A stretch of 38,945 bases of DNA from Lacunisphaera sp. GTDB taxonomy: Bacteria > Verrucomicrobiota > Verrucomicrobiia > Opitutales > Opitutaceae. How positions within the stretch are numbered: the stretch's first letter is position 1; the number at the start of each line of letters is the position of its first letter. Below the pieces are notes generated by a model. That model made no database searches. It was not told the DNA's origin and saw only the letters and a list, made by a program, of their open reading frames with translations. Below are positions 20,267 to 28,299 of the stretch, one piece after another. The stretch is taken from positions 1 to 38,945 of the forward strand of contig JAQSDJ010000065.1 in assembly GCA_029945855.1 (NCBI GenBank). The letters are read 5' to 3'. A program made the position numbers and the translations under genes.

Positions 20267-21150
20267 GCCGTCTTGCGGGTCGCTGGGTTTTTTCCGAGCG
20301 CGGGATGGTTTTTCTCGGCGGCCTGATACCAACGATAGAAGCTGATCCCGAACGCGATCAGGGCGACGGACATCCCGATCAGCTTCATCATGGCGCCGGC
20401 CAGCAATTGGTCGTTTGCGGCGGTGAGGCTCGTGATGCGCGGGGCAAACTCGTAGGTCGGGTAGAGCACGTCCTGCGAGAACGTGATGTAGGCGAAGACC
20501 GGCGTCATGCCGATGATGACCGCCACGAGGTAGAGCATCTGCCAGGCGTAGCTGGCGGGGGGGAATTCCTTCGAGGGACTCAGCAGCGGCCACCAGAAAA
20601 ACAGGGCGGCGCCGAAGAACATGAAATGCTCGGCGATGTGCACGGGGCGGTTCTGCAGCGCCAGGTCGTAGAAGGCCGGCATGTGCCAGACCGTGATCAC
20701 CGTGATGTAAAGGACCCCGCAGACGACCGGATGAGTGAGGACGTGCAGGATCGGGCGCAGGCCGGGTCGGCCGGTGAGCGGCCGCACGAGCCAGTCGGGC
20801 AGGCCGAGCAGGAAAAGGATGGCGGCCGGGTAGATGATGAGCTGGTGCTGCAGCATGTGCGCGCTGAGCAGGAAGCGTTCGGCGATCTGGTCCAGCGGCG
20901 AGCCGACGGCCAGGTAGAAGCAGACCAGCGCCAGGTAGAACCGGATGGCATGGCCGCGTGGGTAGGCAGCATCCGCCATCACCGTTGCGGGCTGCTGCCC
21001 GCCCGGTGTCTGTCCCCGGTTCTCGCTCTGCGAAACCAAGGCAGACAAACGTGAACGCAGCGGACCGGTCATGACGGCATACAGCCAGCCGAGAAAGATG
21101 AGCCCGCCGATGAGGAAGGGTTCATTGTGCCAGTGGGTCCAGTCGATCAT
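20263..21150 (-). CDS. ctaG: Cytochrome c oxidase assembly protein CtaG (caa3 type)
   Basis: This 295-residue polytopic membrane protein belongs to the caa3_CtaG family, needed for assembly or copper loading of caa3 oxidases in Gram-positives; it is unrelated to Cox11. About seven membrane segments and the signatures HMLQHQLIIYPAAILFLLG, WHMPAFYDLAL and HFMFFGAALFFWWPLL are visible. It closes the ctaCDEF operon on the minus strand. Its last codons run into a palindromic repeat, so the C-terminal tail (KNPATRKTA) may partly derive from the repeat. Confidence 0.88.
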   Translation of the reverse strand: MIDWTHWHNEPFLIGGLIFLGWLYAVMTGPLRSRLSALVSQSENRGQTPGGQQPATVMADAAYPRGHAIRFYLALVCFYLAVGSPLDQIAERFLLSAHMLQHQLIIYPAAILFLLGLPDWLVRPLTGRPGLRPILHVLTHPVVCGVLYITVITVWHMPAFYDLALQNRPVHIAEHFMFFGAALFFWWPLLSPSKEFPPASYAWQMLYLVAVIIGMTPVFAYITFSQDVLYPTYEFAPRITSLTAANDQLLAGAMMKLIGMSVALIAFGISFYRWYQAAEKNHPALGKNPATRKTA

Positions 21151-21162
21151 GAGCAGAAAAAA

Positions 21163-21183
21163 GGCGGGGTCAGCGACCCCGCC
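21163..21183 (-). repeat. Covarying hairpin, family B copy 1 (terminator-like)
   Basis: GGCGGGGTC and GACCCCGCC form a 9-bp perfect stem around AGC. On the minus strand it is followed by TTTTTT, so it may attenuate transcription between ctaF and ctaG. It shares 27 of 29 bases, including the flank CTACAGTC, with 30403-30431. Confidence 0.8.
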
Positions 21184-21209
21184 CTACAGTCGGCAACTTG
21201 CCGCAGACG

Positions 21210-21572
21210 TCAACCCACCGCCAGACGGGCGAAGTCGAGCGCGGCGGAGCTCAGCGGCTTGCTGGCGTCGGCGCCGAAGAGGTGGAGCAGCGCCCACATC
21301 GTGCCGCCGGCGAGCACCAGACCGATGAAGAACAGAATGGTGCAAAACACCTTGTCCCAGCGCAGGTGCATGAAGAAGAAGATGACGAACAGGAACTTGA
21401 TGGCGGAGAGCAGGAGGAGCGTGGTGACCACGAACCATTTCGCGATGGGCAGGTAGACCAGCACGACCTCGACGCCGGTGATGACGGCGAGGATCATCGC
21501 GATCGCGATGTAGAAGTGGAACTTGCTCGGTTCGTGGTGGCCGGCGTCGGCGGTGGTGGCGGGGGCGGACAT
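21210..21572 (-). CDS. ctaF: caa3 oxidase subunit IV
   Basis: A 120-residue protein with a His-bearing hydrophilic start and three membrane segments (residues 20-42, 48-70, 77-97). The pattern KFLFVIFFFMHLRWD is typical of the small prokaryotic subunit IV (COX4_pro) of caa3 and bo3 oxidases. It stabilises the complex rather than carrying cofactors. It follows ctaE after a 145-bp repeat-filled gap. On the mRNA strand the start is preceded by CTTCTTCCTCCC and no Shine-Dalgarno sequence. Confidence 0.87.
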   Translation of the reverse strand: MSAPATTADAGHHEPSKFHFYIAIAMILAVITGVEVVLVYLPIAKWFVVTTLLLLSAIKFLFVIFFFMHLRWDKVFCTILFFIGLVLAGGTMWALLHLFGADASKPLSSAALDFARLAVG

Positions 21573-21717
21573 GGGAGGAAGAAGTAGCGGGTAGTGAGTA
21601 GGAAGAGAAGACAGGGCAAGAGGCGAGGTGTGAGATGGTAGGGGAAAAGCGTGGAGCGGCTGAGGTCGTCGGTTTGTTATGCTCGCTACACGCTACTCGA
21701 TGCTCACTCCTTCTCGC
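21573..21717. repeat. Low-complexity inverted spacer between ctaE and ctaF
   Basis: One side is purine-rich with GTAGCGGGTAGTGAGTAGG. The other is pyrimidine-rich with CTACACGCTACTCGATGC and CTCACTCCTTCTCGCTCAC, roughly inverse. It is similar in style to the two GAGTGA spacers flanking ctaD but not a clear copy. Confidence 0.55.
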
Positions 21718-22551
21718 TCACAGGTATTCCAGCAGGTAGACGGCGGTGAAGATGATGATCCAGACGATGTCGACGAAGTGCCAGTAGAGGCCGATGGACT
21801 CGACATCGATGGCGTTCTGCTCGCCGAAATCGACGGCGCCACCGGTGCGGGCGAACCAGAACACGGCGGCCAGGGCCGCGGCGCCGGCCGCGTAGGGCTT
21901 GGCGTGGGCCGAGAGCAACTCACTGATGTTGGCGCCGTAGACGGCTTGGATCAGGTCCGGGACGAACCAGATGAAGGACACGCCCATCACGACGCACACG
22001 GCCGCGAGGTGGACGATGTTCTTCAGGAGGCCGCCGCCGGTCGCGGGCTTGAAGGTGCGGACATACATCATGCCGAGGAGCAGCACGCCGATGGCGACGT
22101 GGGTGCCGTGGGTGCCGGTGAGGGTGTAGAAGGTGGAGCCGAAGATGCTGTTCGAGAGCGTCATCTTCTGGGCATGCACAAAGTGGTCGAACTCGTAGAC
22201 CTGGCCGCCGAGGAAGATGCAGCCGAAGAACATCGTGCCGAGCAGCATGGTGCGGGTGCTCTTCAGGTTGCCGTGCTGGATGGCGTTCACCGCGAGGGCC
22301 ATGAGCAGCGAGGACATGAGCAAAATGAACGTCGAGAAGGACGTGAGCTCGATGTTGAAGATCTGCGTGGGGATGGCGTTGCCCGGGGGCGGGTTGAGCC
22401 GGTAGACGAGATGCGTCGAGATCAGCGCGCCGAAGAACATGCAGTCCGAGGCGAGGAAGGCCCACCAGAGGAGCTTCTTGTTCGGAATGCCCGTCGTGGT
22501 GGTGTGATCGTGATGGTGGTCGATGTGACCGGTGGCCGCGTGGCTGCTCAT
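21718..22551 (-). CDS. ctaE: caa3 oxidase subunit III with internal insertion
   Basis: Subunit III of the haem-copper oxidase, 277 residues, membrane-embedded and without metal ligands. LLWWAFLASDCMFFGALISTH, FYTLTGTHGTHVAIGVLLL and the closing YWHFVDIVWIIIFTAVYLL are the family signatures. In ordinary subunit III the last two are joined by a short loop. Here about 80 residues (168-247) intervene, with hydrophobic stretches at 178-200 and 220-234 that could be two additional membrane helices. A His-rich start (HIDHHHDH) is also present. On the mRNA strand CACCTCCTC directly precedes the ATG. Confidence 0.93.
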   Translation of the reverse strand: MSSHAATGHIDHHHDHTTTTGIPNKKLLWWAFLASDCMFFGALISTHLVYRLNPPPGNAIPTQIFNIELTSFSTFILLMSSLLMALAVNAIQHGNLKSTRTMLLGTMFFGCIFLGGQVYEFDHFVHAQKMTLSNSIFGSTFYTLTGTHGTHVAIGVLLLGMMYVRTFKPATGGGLLKNIVHLAAVCVVMGVSFIWFVPDLIQAVYGANISELLSAHAKPYAAGAAALAAVFWFARTGGAVDFGEQNAIDVESIGLYWHFVDIVWIIIFTAVYLLEYL

Positions 22552-22596
22552 GAGGAGGTGAAAGTGAGAGTGAGAGGGAGAGGGAAGAGTGGGCGG

Positions 22597-22684
22597 AAAA
22601 GAGTGAGAGTGAAAGTAAGAGTGGAGGAAAGAGGGTGAGGTTTTGCTGGTGTTGGTCAGGACACTTTCACTTTCACTCTCCCTT
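22597..22684. repeat. GAGTGA repeat, copy 1 (between ctaD and ctaE)
   Basis: The block from GAGTGAGAGTGAAAGT through GTTGGTCAGGACACTTTC to the C/T-rich end is repeated at 24730-24823 with few differences. Its two ends are inverse of one another (GAGAGTGAAAG and CTTTCACTCTC), so it can fold. Confidence 0.85.
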
Positions 22685-22693
22685 GATACTTCC

Positions 22694-24697
22694 TCAGTGC
22701 CCGCCGCGGGACTCGGTGACCTTGCCGTCGGCGGCGATGTGGAGGTGGTAGCCGGCCGGGCCCTCGAGCGCCCACAGGTAGAGGGCGGAGGCCATGATGA
22801 CGCCGCCGGTGATGGCGAGCGGCAGGTGGGAGGCGAGCACCTGGTTGCCGAACATCACCACCGGGTGGTGCAGCTGGGCGAAGTTGTAGGCGCCGACCAG
22901 CAGGCCGAAGGCGGAGAACAGCGGATACCAGGACTGGTCGGGCATGTGAATGCCGCCGTGGGCCTCCTCGGCCTTGATGTGCTCGGCCTTCTCGGCCGCG
23001 ATTTCGTCCTTGTGGGTCTTCTCATACCACCAGGCATCGCGGGCGTGGACGGTCGGGATGGCCGCGAAGTTATGCTCGGGCGGCGGCGAGGGAATGGACC
23101 ACTCGAGGGTGCGGGCGTCCCACGGGTCGTTGCCGCAGACCTTGCCCTTGAACAGGCTCCAGACCAGCACGGCGAAGTAGGTGAAGATGCCGACGCCGAG
23201 CAGGTAGGCGCCCCAGGTGGCGAACATGTTGCCCTCGTTCCAGCCCATGTTGGAATCGTAGGTCCAGGTGCGGCGCGGCATGCCGTTGAGGCCGAGGAAA
23301 TGCATCGGGAAGAACGTGCAGTTGAAGCCGACGAAGATGAGCCAGAAGGAGACCTTGCCCCAGACCTCGGGCACCATCCGGCCGAAGAACTTCGGGAACC
23401 AGAAATGGATGGCCGCCAGCAGCGCAAAGGTGGCGCCGCCGATAAGGACGTAATGGAAGTGGGCGATGACGAAGTAGCTGTCCTGCTGCTGGGCGTCGGC
23501 CGGGGCGGCGGCGTGCATGACGCCGGAGAAGCCGCCGAGCATGAACATCCAGATGAAGCCGAGGGCGAACATCATCGGCACGCGGGTCGTGATCTGGCCG
23601 CCCCAGAGGGTGCCGATCCAGTTGAAGATCTTGACGCCGGTCGGCACCGCGATGGCCATGGTGGCGATGGAGAAGGCCGCGGTGGCGACCGTGCCCATGC
23701 CGGTGGTGAACATGTGGTGGCTCCAGACGCCGAAGCCGATGAAGCCGATCGCCACGCCGGAGAAGACCACGATCGGGTAGCCGAAGAGCGGCTTGCGGGC
23801 GAAGGTCGGCAGGATTTCCGACACGTAGCCCATCGGCGGGAGGATGAGGATGTAGACCTCGGGGTGGCCGAAAACCCAGAAGAGATGCTGCCAGAGGATC
23901 GGCTGGCCGCCGCCCGAGACCTCGAAGAAGTTGGTGCCGAAATTGCGGTCCATCATCACCTCGACCAGCGCGATGGCGATGGCGGGCAGCGCGAGGATGA
24001 GCAGAAAACTGGTGACGAGGGCCATCCAGGTGAACACCGGCAGGCGCATCATGGTCAGGCCCGGGGCCCGGAGGTTGATGATGGTGACGATGAAGTTCAG
24101 CGAGGCCACGATCGAGGAGAGGCCCAGCACCTGCAGGCCGAGCACCCAGAGGTCGGTGGAGATGTCGGGGGAGAAGGCCTTGGAGGTCAGCGGGGCGTAG
24201 CCGAACCAGCCGATGTCGGGGGCGCCGCCGAAATTCCAACTGGGGAAGAAGTGCGAGAGCCAGCCGACGTTCAGCAAGATGGCGCCCACGACCCAGGTCC
24301 AGAGGGAGAAGGCGTTGAGGCGGGGGAAGGCGACGTCGCGGGCGCCGATCTGCAGCGGGATGAGCAGGTTGAAGAACGCGGCGTTCAGCGGCATGACCGC
24401 GAGGAAGATCATCGTGGTGCCGTGCATCGTGAACAGCTCGTTGTAGAGCTGCGCGCTGATGAAGCGGTTGTTCGGCACCATGAGCTGGGTGCGGATCATG
24501 AGGGCCTCGAGGCCCCCGATGAGGAAGAACAGGATGGCGAAGCCGCCGTAGAGCATGCCGATCTTCTTGTGATCGACGGTGGTGAGCCAGCTGAGGAGAC
24601 CGGTCTTGGCCGTCGGGCGGGCCATCAGGTCGAACGTCGCCTTGGCGGGCGGATGACCGGCGCCGGTGAAGGCGTGCTTAACTAATGCTTCTGCCAT
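22694..24697 (-). CDS. ctaD: caa3 oxidase subunit I
   Basis: This catalytic subunit reduces O2 and pumps protons. In 667 residues it shows H92 (haem a), H278 and Y282 in GHPEVYI (CuB and the cross-linked Tyr, with E280 typical of the A1 type), H327-H328 (CuB), and H413 and H415 in HFHYVL (haems a3 and a). The D-channel loop is NAAFFNLLIPLQIGARD. After the usual core an extra C-terminal part (about 560-667) adds a hydrophilic segment and two membrane helices, as in Bacillus and Thermus caa3 enzymes where subunit I carries extra helices. The gene is flanked on both sides by copies of one repeat. CACTCCTT directly precedes the ATG on the mRNA. Confidence 0.97.
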   Translation of the reverse strand: MAEALVKHAFTGAGHPPAKATFDLMARPTAKTGLLSWLTTVDHKKIGMLYGGFAILFFLIGGLEALMIRTQLMVPNNRFISAQLYNELFTMHGTTMIFLAVMPLNAAFFNLLIPLQIGARDVAFPRLNAFSLWTWVVGAILLNVGWLSHFFPSWNFGGAPDIGWFGYAPLTSKAFSPDISTDLWVLGLQVLGLSSIVASLNFIVTIINLRAPGLTMMRLPVFTWMALVTSFLLILALPAIAIALVEVMMDRNFGTNFFEVSGGGQPILWQHLFWVFGHPEVYILILPPMGYVSEILPTFARKPLFGYPIVVFSGVAIGFIGFGVWSHHMFTTGMGTVATAAFSIATMAIAVPTGVKIFNWIGTLWGGQITTRVPMMFALGFIWMFMLGGFSGVMHAAAPADAQQQDSYFVIAHFHYVLIGGATFALLAAIHFWFPKFFGRMVPEVWGKVSFWLIFVGFNCTFFPMHFLGLNGMPRRTWTYDSNMGWNEGNMFATWGAYLLGVGIFTYFAVLVWSLFKGKVCGNDPWDARTLEWSIPSPPPEHNFAAIPTVHARDAWWYEKTHKDEIAAEKAEHIKAEEAHGGIHMPDQSWYPLFSAFGLLVGAYNFAQLHHPVVMFGNQVLASHLPLAITGGVIMASALYLWALEGPAGYHLHIAADGKVTESRGGH

Positions 24698-24729
24698 AAG
24701 GAGTGAGAGTGAAAGTGAAAGTGAGAGTG

Positions 24730-24823
24730 AAAAGAGTGAGAGTGAAAGTGAGCGTGGAGGAAAGGGGGTGGTGTTCTGCTGGTTGTTGGTCAGGACACTT
24801 TCACTTTCATTCTCACTTTTCCC
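24730..24823. repeat. GAGTGA repeat, copy 2 (between ctaC and ctaD)
   Basis: Near-copy of 22597-22684, including GTTGGTCAGGACACTTTC. The gap before it (24698-24729) has additional GTGAGAGTGAAA units. The block reaches the ctaC stop codon. Confidence 0.85.
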
Positions 24824-26110
24824 TTATTTCAGGCTGTGCAGGTAGGCGACGAGCGCGTCGATCTCCGGGTCGGTGAGCTGGAACTTGGCGGTGCCGGTGT
24901 CGACGTCGACGTAGCCGCCGTTGAACATCTTGTTGCCGGGCTTGTAGTGGTTCGGGTCCTTGATCCAGGCGTGCATGCGCTCGGGGGTGTTTTCGAGGAC
25001 GCCGGCGGCGATCGTGGTGCGGGCGCCGACGCGGGTCAGGTCGGGGCCGGTGATGCCGATGCCCTCGTGACCGCGGACGGCGTGGCAGGAAATGCAGGTC
25101 TTGTCGGCGAAAAGCTTGCGGCCGGTCGCGATGAGCTGGGCATTCTCGCCGGGCTCCGGTTTCTGCATGTCCTGCCAGGCGGCCAGCGGGTTGGCGTCGA
25201 AGCCGGGCGAGGCGGCCAGGGCGGAGCCGGCCTCGAACTTCAGGCTGGCGAATTTCGCGGTCGGGGTGGCGGCGGCCGCGGCCAGTGATTCGGCCGTGAC
25301 GGTGCGGGCGGCTTGCTTCTGATTTTCCAGCCACCGGGCGTATTCCGGGGCGGAGAGGGCGATGACGCGGAAGCGCATGATGGCGTGCGACTCGCCGCAA
25401 TACTCGGCGCACTGGCCGTAGAAATAACCGGGCTTGTCGGCCTTGAACCACAGGAAATTGCCGCGGTTGGGCATCATGTCCACCTTGCCGGCCAGCTTCG
25501 GGATCCAGAAGCTGTGGATGACGTCCACCGTGCGCAGCTGCACGCGGACCGGGACGCCGGCCGGGACGACCAGTTCATTCCCCGTGACGAGCGGAGCCTC
25601 GCCGCCGGTCGGGAGCGGCACCATCTCGGAGGGATACTCGAACTTGAACCACCACTGGTAACCCGTGGCGGTGACTTCCATGGCGTTGGCCTTCTCGTCC
25701 TCCGGGACATCATGGGTATACCAGATGCCACGCAGCGTGGGGATGGCGATGATGACGAGGAGCAGGACGGAGCCGGCGATCAGGCCGATTTCCACGAAGG
25801 GATTGCCATGCCCCTGCGGCGGCGGCGTGGCGTGCTCGTCCGCCTCGGTCTTCGCGCGGAACTTGAACTGTGCGTAGGCCAGCACGGCACCGACCACGAT
25901 GAAAATGAAGGTGGTCACCCAGACCGTCACCATGAAGAGATCCCACTGCGCCTTGGCAACCGGGCCGGCGCTGACCATGGTCGATTGCGGGCCGCTGAGG
26001 TTGAAGATCTCGGTCAGTTTGCAGCCGGACAGGAAGATCAGGCTGAGCCCGGCGAACAGGGCGGTCGTGAGGCGCGAAAATGTGCGGGGGGCGGAGCGTG
26101 GGCTGGTCAT
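24824..26110 (-). CDS. ctaC: caa3 oxidase subunit II fused to cytochrome c
   Basis: Subunit II accepts electrons at the CuA centre. From the ATG at 26110 it has 428 residues: a lipoprotein signal (FLSGC30), two membrane helices (about 58-80 and 107-127), the aromatic YQWWFKFEYP, and CuA ligands H199, C234, E236, C238, H242 and M245 in GQCAEYCGESHAIM. A covalently joined cytochrome c domain follows with haem motif CISCH (339-343) and a late Met in NKMFNGG. The fused cytochrome is what defines caa3 oxidases. Longer in-frame starts exist, but only 26110 places a proper signal peptide at the N-terminus. It leads the ctaCDEFG operon. Confidence 0.96.
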   Translation of the reverse strand: MTSPRSAPRTFSRLTTALFAGLSLIFLSGCKLTEIFNLSGPQSTMVSAGPVAKAQWDLFMVTVWVTTFIFIVVGAVLAYAQFKFRAKTEADEHATPPPQGHGNPFVEIGLIAGSVLLLVIIAIPTLRGIWYTHDVPEDEKANAMEVTATGYQWWFKFEYPSEMVPLPTGGEAPLVTGNELVVPAGVPVRVQLRTVDVIHSFWIPKLAGKVDMMPNRGNFLWFKADKPGYFYGQCAEYCGESHAIMRFRVIALSAPEYARWLENQKQAARTVTAESLAAAAATPTAKFASLKFEAGSALAASPGFDANPLAAWQDMQKPEPGENAQLIATGRKLFADKTCISCHAVRGHEGIGITGPDLTRVGARTTIAAGVLENTPERMHAWIKDPNHYKPGNKMFNGGYVDVDTGTAKFQLTDPEIDALVAYLHSLK

Positions 26111-26212
26111 TTTTGGCAATAGTGCCGCCACCGGGGTGTGGCCGGGGCAGGTGAGTGGGGGGACAGTTTGCAAAAAAACCCTCATTTCAACTACAAAACC
26201 GCGCATATTATG

Positions 26213-26223
26213 GCAATTATTGC
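26213..26223. promoter_or_regulatory. Short palindrome between ctaC and azurin
   Basis: GCAAT-T-ATTGC is a perfect 11-bp palindrome in the AT-rich part of the divergent ctaC/azurin region. It could be an operator or part of the ctaC promoter. Confidence 0.3.
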
Positions 26224-26274
26224 ACAGACTTGCGTGTTTTGCCCCGACTCCCGCTGAGGAGAAAAGCACGAACC

Positions 26275-26288
26275 TTGACTTGAGTCAT
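26275..26288 (+). promoter_or_regulatory. FNR/Dnr-like box upstream of azurin
   Basis: TTGACTTGAGTCAT has the TTGAC-N4-GTCAA layout with one mismatch. It lies 38 bp before the azurin ATG and can also supply a -35 hexamer (TTGACT). Confidence 0.35.
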
Positions 26289-26326
26289 TGCGAGTCCGGA
26301 CAGCTTGTGCGATAGTCCGCGTTCTT

Positions 26327-26815
26327 ATGAAAAGTCCACTCATCCTCTCCCTGTGTGTCGCCGGCCTGCTTCTCGCGGGCTGCGGCCAGAAAAACGACTC
26401 GGCCGCCACGGCGGTCGCTGCCAACGCCCCGGCGGTTGCGGTCATCGAGCTCACGGCCAACGACAGCATGAAGTATAACCTCACCCGCTTCGAGGTGAAG
26501 GCCGGCCAGGAGGTCACCGTCTCCCTGACCAACATGGGCAACATGCCGAAGGCCGCCATGGCCCACAACTGGGTGCTCCTGAAGCAGGGGGCCGACCCGA
26601 AGGCCTTTGTGGATGCCGCCGTCACGGCCGCCGCGACCGATTACATCCCCCCCGCGCTGGCCGACCAGATGATCGCCCACACCAAGCAGCTCGGGCCGAA
26701 GCAGACCGACGAGATCAAGTTCACGGCCCCGACCGAGCCGGGTGAATATGTCTTCCTGTGCAGCTTTCCCGCGCACTATCTCGCCGGCATGCACGGCGTA
26801 ATGGTGGTGAAGTAA
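26327..26815 (+). CDS. Azurin-family blue copper lipoprotein
   Basis: This 162-residue precursor carries electrons on a type 1 copper site. The lipobox LLAGC19 predicts a lipid-anchored periplasmic protein. Azurin signatures are FEVKAGQEVTVSLTNMG, then the copper ligands H80 (AHNW), C145 and H150 (CSFPAH) and M155 (AGMHG). It is divergent from ctaC with 216 bp between them, which suggests it donates electrons to, or is regulated with, the caa3 oxidase. The ATG at 26327 is chosen because it starts the signal peptide. Confidence 0.94.
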   Translation: MKSPLILSLCVAGLLLAGCGQKNDSAATAVAANAPAVAVIELTANDSMKYNLTRFEVKAGQEVTVSLTNMGNMPKAAMAHNWVLLKQGADPKAFVDAAVTAAATDYIPPALADQMIAHTKQLGPKQTDEIKFTAPTEPGEYVFLCSFPAHYLAGMHGVMVVK

Positions 26816-26840
26816 GCGTTCCCGACCGCCTGATATTTCA

Positions 26841-26866
26841 AAGCCGGACCCGCGGGTCCGGCTTTT
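26841..26866 (+). terminator. Terminator after azurin
   Basis: A perfect 11-bp stem (AAGCCGGACCC with GGGTCCGGCTT) with a 2-nt loop, followed by T residues. It is symmetric enough to act on both strands. Confidence 0.88.
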
Positions 26867-26871
26867 CATTT

Positions 26872-26932
26872 GGTAGGGGCGCTTGCCCTCAAGCGCCCTT
26901 GGGCCGGGCCGTTGAGGGCAACGGCCCCTACC
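26872..26932. repeat. Palindromic element at the azurin/DUF420 convergent junction
   Basis: GGTAGGGGC and GCCCCTACC arms enclose inner arms TTGCCCTCAA and TTGAGGGCAA. A related word (GCGTTGAGGGCAACGC) lies at 29334-29349. Confidence 0.85.
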
Positions 26933-26938
26933 GGGCAA

Positions 26939-27376
26939 TCAGCCAACCGCCGGCCACCACAGGTAAAGGAAGCAATACACCAGCACACCCGTCACCGACA
27001 CATACAGCCAGATGGGGAAGGTGACCTTCGCCCATTTCTTGTGCGTCTCATAGTCACCCTTGAGGGCGAACAGGAAGGTGCGGGGCACGAGCCAGGCGAT
27101 GGCGATGGCGAGGACGATGTGCGAGATCAGCATCGTGTAATAAAAGGCGCGCAGCGCCGGCGCCTCGCCGCCGAAGGGCGTGTGCACGCCGCGCATCAGC
27201 GCCTTGTGCGTCACGTAGCCCACCAGAAACAGCGCCGATACGGCGCCGGCGGTCAGCATGGCGGCGCGATGCTGGTCCTTCTTGCCCTGCTTGATGAAAT
27301 AGAAGCCGAGGATGATCATCACCGTGGAGGTGGCGTTCAGGGCGGCGTTGAGGGTGGGGATGTCGGAGACGGTCAT
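26939..27376 (-). CDS. DUF420 membrane protein of oxidase cluster
   Basis: This 145-residue protein has four or five membrane helices (from TSTVMIILGFYFI to VTGVLVYCFLYLWW) with conserved histidines (QHRAAM, THKAL, SHIVLA, THKKWAK). The DUF420 family, which includes Bacillus YozB, is repeatedly found beside caa3 oxidase genes, but its biochemical role is not known to me. It starts two bases after the ctaB stop, so ctaA-ctaB-DUF420 is one operon. The true start (MTVSDIP) is at 27376; the frame stays open further upstream only inside ctaB. Confidence 0.87.
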   Translation of the reverse strand: MTVSDIPTLNAALNATSTVMIILGFYFIKQGKKDQHRAAMLTAGAVSALFLVGYVTHKALMRGVHTPFGGEAPALRAFYYTMLISHIVLAIAIAWLVPRTFLFALKGDYETHKKWAKVTFPIWLYVSVTGVLVYCFLYLWWPAVG

Positions 27377-27378
27377 GG

Positions 27379-28299
27379 TCAGAACCGGAAGATCACCCGG
27401 TCGGCCACGAGCAGGCCGAGCACCAGGGGCAGGTAGCCGAGGGTGATGTGGAACAGCCGGCGCGCCTCGGTCTCGCGGATCGCCGGGTTCAGGAAATTGA
27501 AAGCCGACTTGAGGATCCACAGGCCGAGGGCCAGGGCGAAGGCGAAGTAATACCACGAGCAGTAGCCCAGCAGGGTGGGCATCACGCTCGCGGCCACCAG
27601 CAGCACCGTCCAGATGAAGGTCCACCGCGACAGGCTCACGCCACTCGGGTCGGTCACGGAGTGCATCGGCATGCCGGCGGCGGCGTAGTCCTTGCGGTAG
27701 GTCCAGGCCAGGGCGAAGAAATGCGGCATCTGCCAGGTATAGAGGATGGCGAAGAGCATCCAGCCGAGCAGCGGGTTGGACCGCCCGGCGGCGGCCCAGC
27801 CGATCATCGGCGGCAGGGCGCCGCTGATGGCCCCGATCTCGGTGTTCCAGCGCGACCAGCGCTTCGCCGGGGTGTAGATCGCGAGGTAGGCGACGATCGT
27901 GGCGAGCGCGATGAAGGCCGACAGGCCGTTGACCAGCTTGAAGAGGACCGCCAGCCCGACGATGTTCAACCCCCAGCCGAGCACGAAGGCCGAGCCCGGG
28001 GCCACGATGCCGGCGGGGATCGGCCGGTCGGCCGTCCGCTGCATCAGTGCATCCGTGTCGCGCTCCATATACATGTTGAGCGCCGCCGCCCCGCCCGCAC
28101 AGAGCGCCGTGCCGAGCACGACATAAAAGGTGCGCGACCAGTCCCAGAAGGAATACGGCACCGCCGCCAGGTAGCCGAGCATCGCGGTGATGACCGACAT
28201 CATGCTCAACCGCGGCTTCGTCAACTGCAGGTAATGCCGCCACGTCGCGGCGGTGGGCGTCGCGAGGCCGGTGGGGGCGGACTGTTCGTGCGGGATCAT
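27379..28299 (-). CDS. ctaB: Protohaem IX farnesyltransferase (haem O synthase)
   Basis: This UbiA-superfamily membrane enzyme attaches a farnesyl chain to haem B, giving haem O. Across 306 residues and about nine helices it shows the first prenyl-diphosphate motif ALNMYMERDTDALMQRT and the conserved QMPHFFALAWTYRKDYAAAG loop. It overlaps ctaA by four bases (ATGA) and precedes the DUF420 gene by two, so the three are translationally linked. It supplies the haem A pathway of the adjacent oxidase. Confidence 0.97.
   Translation of the reverse strand: MIPHEQSAPTGLATPTAATWRHYLQLTKPRLSMMSVITAMLGYLAAVPYSFWDWSRTFYVVLGTALCAGGAAALNMYMERDTDALMQRTADRPIPAGIVAPGSAFVLGWGLNIVGLAVLFKLVNGLSAFIALATIVAYLAIYTPAKRWSRWNTEIGAISGALPPMIGWAAAGRSNPLLGWMLFAILYTWQMPHFFALAWTYRKDYAAAGMPMHSVTDPSGVSLSRWTFIWTVLLVAASVMPTLLGYCSWYYFAFALALGLWILKSAFNFLNPAIRETEARRLFHITLGYLPLVLGLLVADRVIFRF

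Noticed and set aside
22643-24685. Long plus-strand open frame opposite ctaD
   Set aside because: Acidic low-complexity translation, while ctaD on the other strand has every catalytic residue.
26111-26269. Longer N-terminus for ctaC
   Set aside because: It would bury the lipoprotein signal peptide behind 53 residues with no family match.
27377-28243. Upstream extension of the DUF420 frame
   Set aside because: It is an out-of-frame shadow of ctaB; the DUF420 protein starts at 27376.
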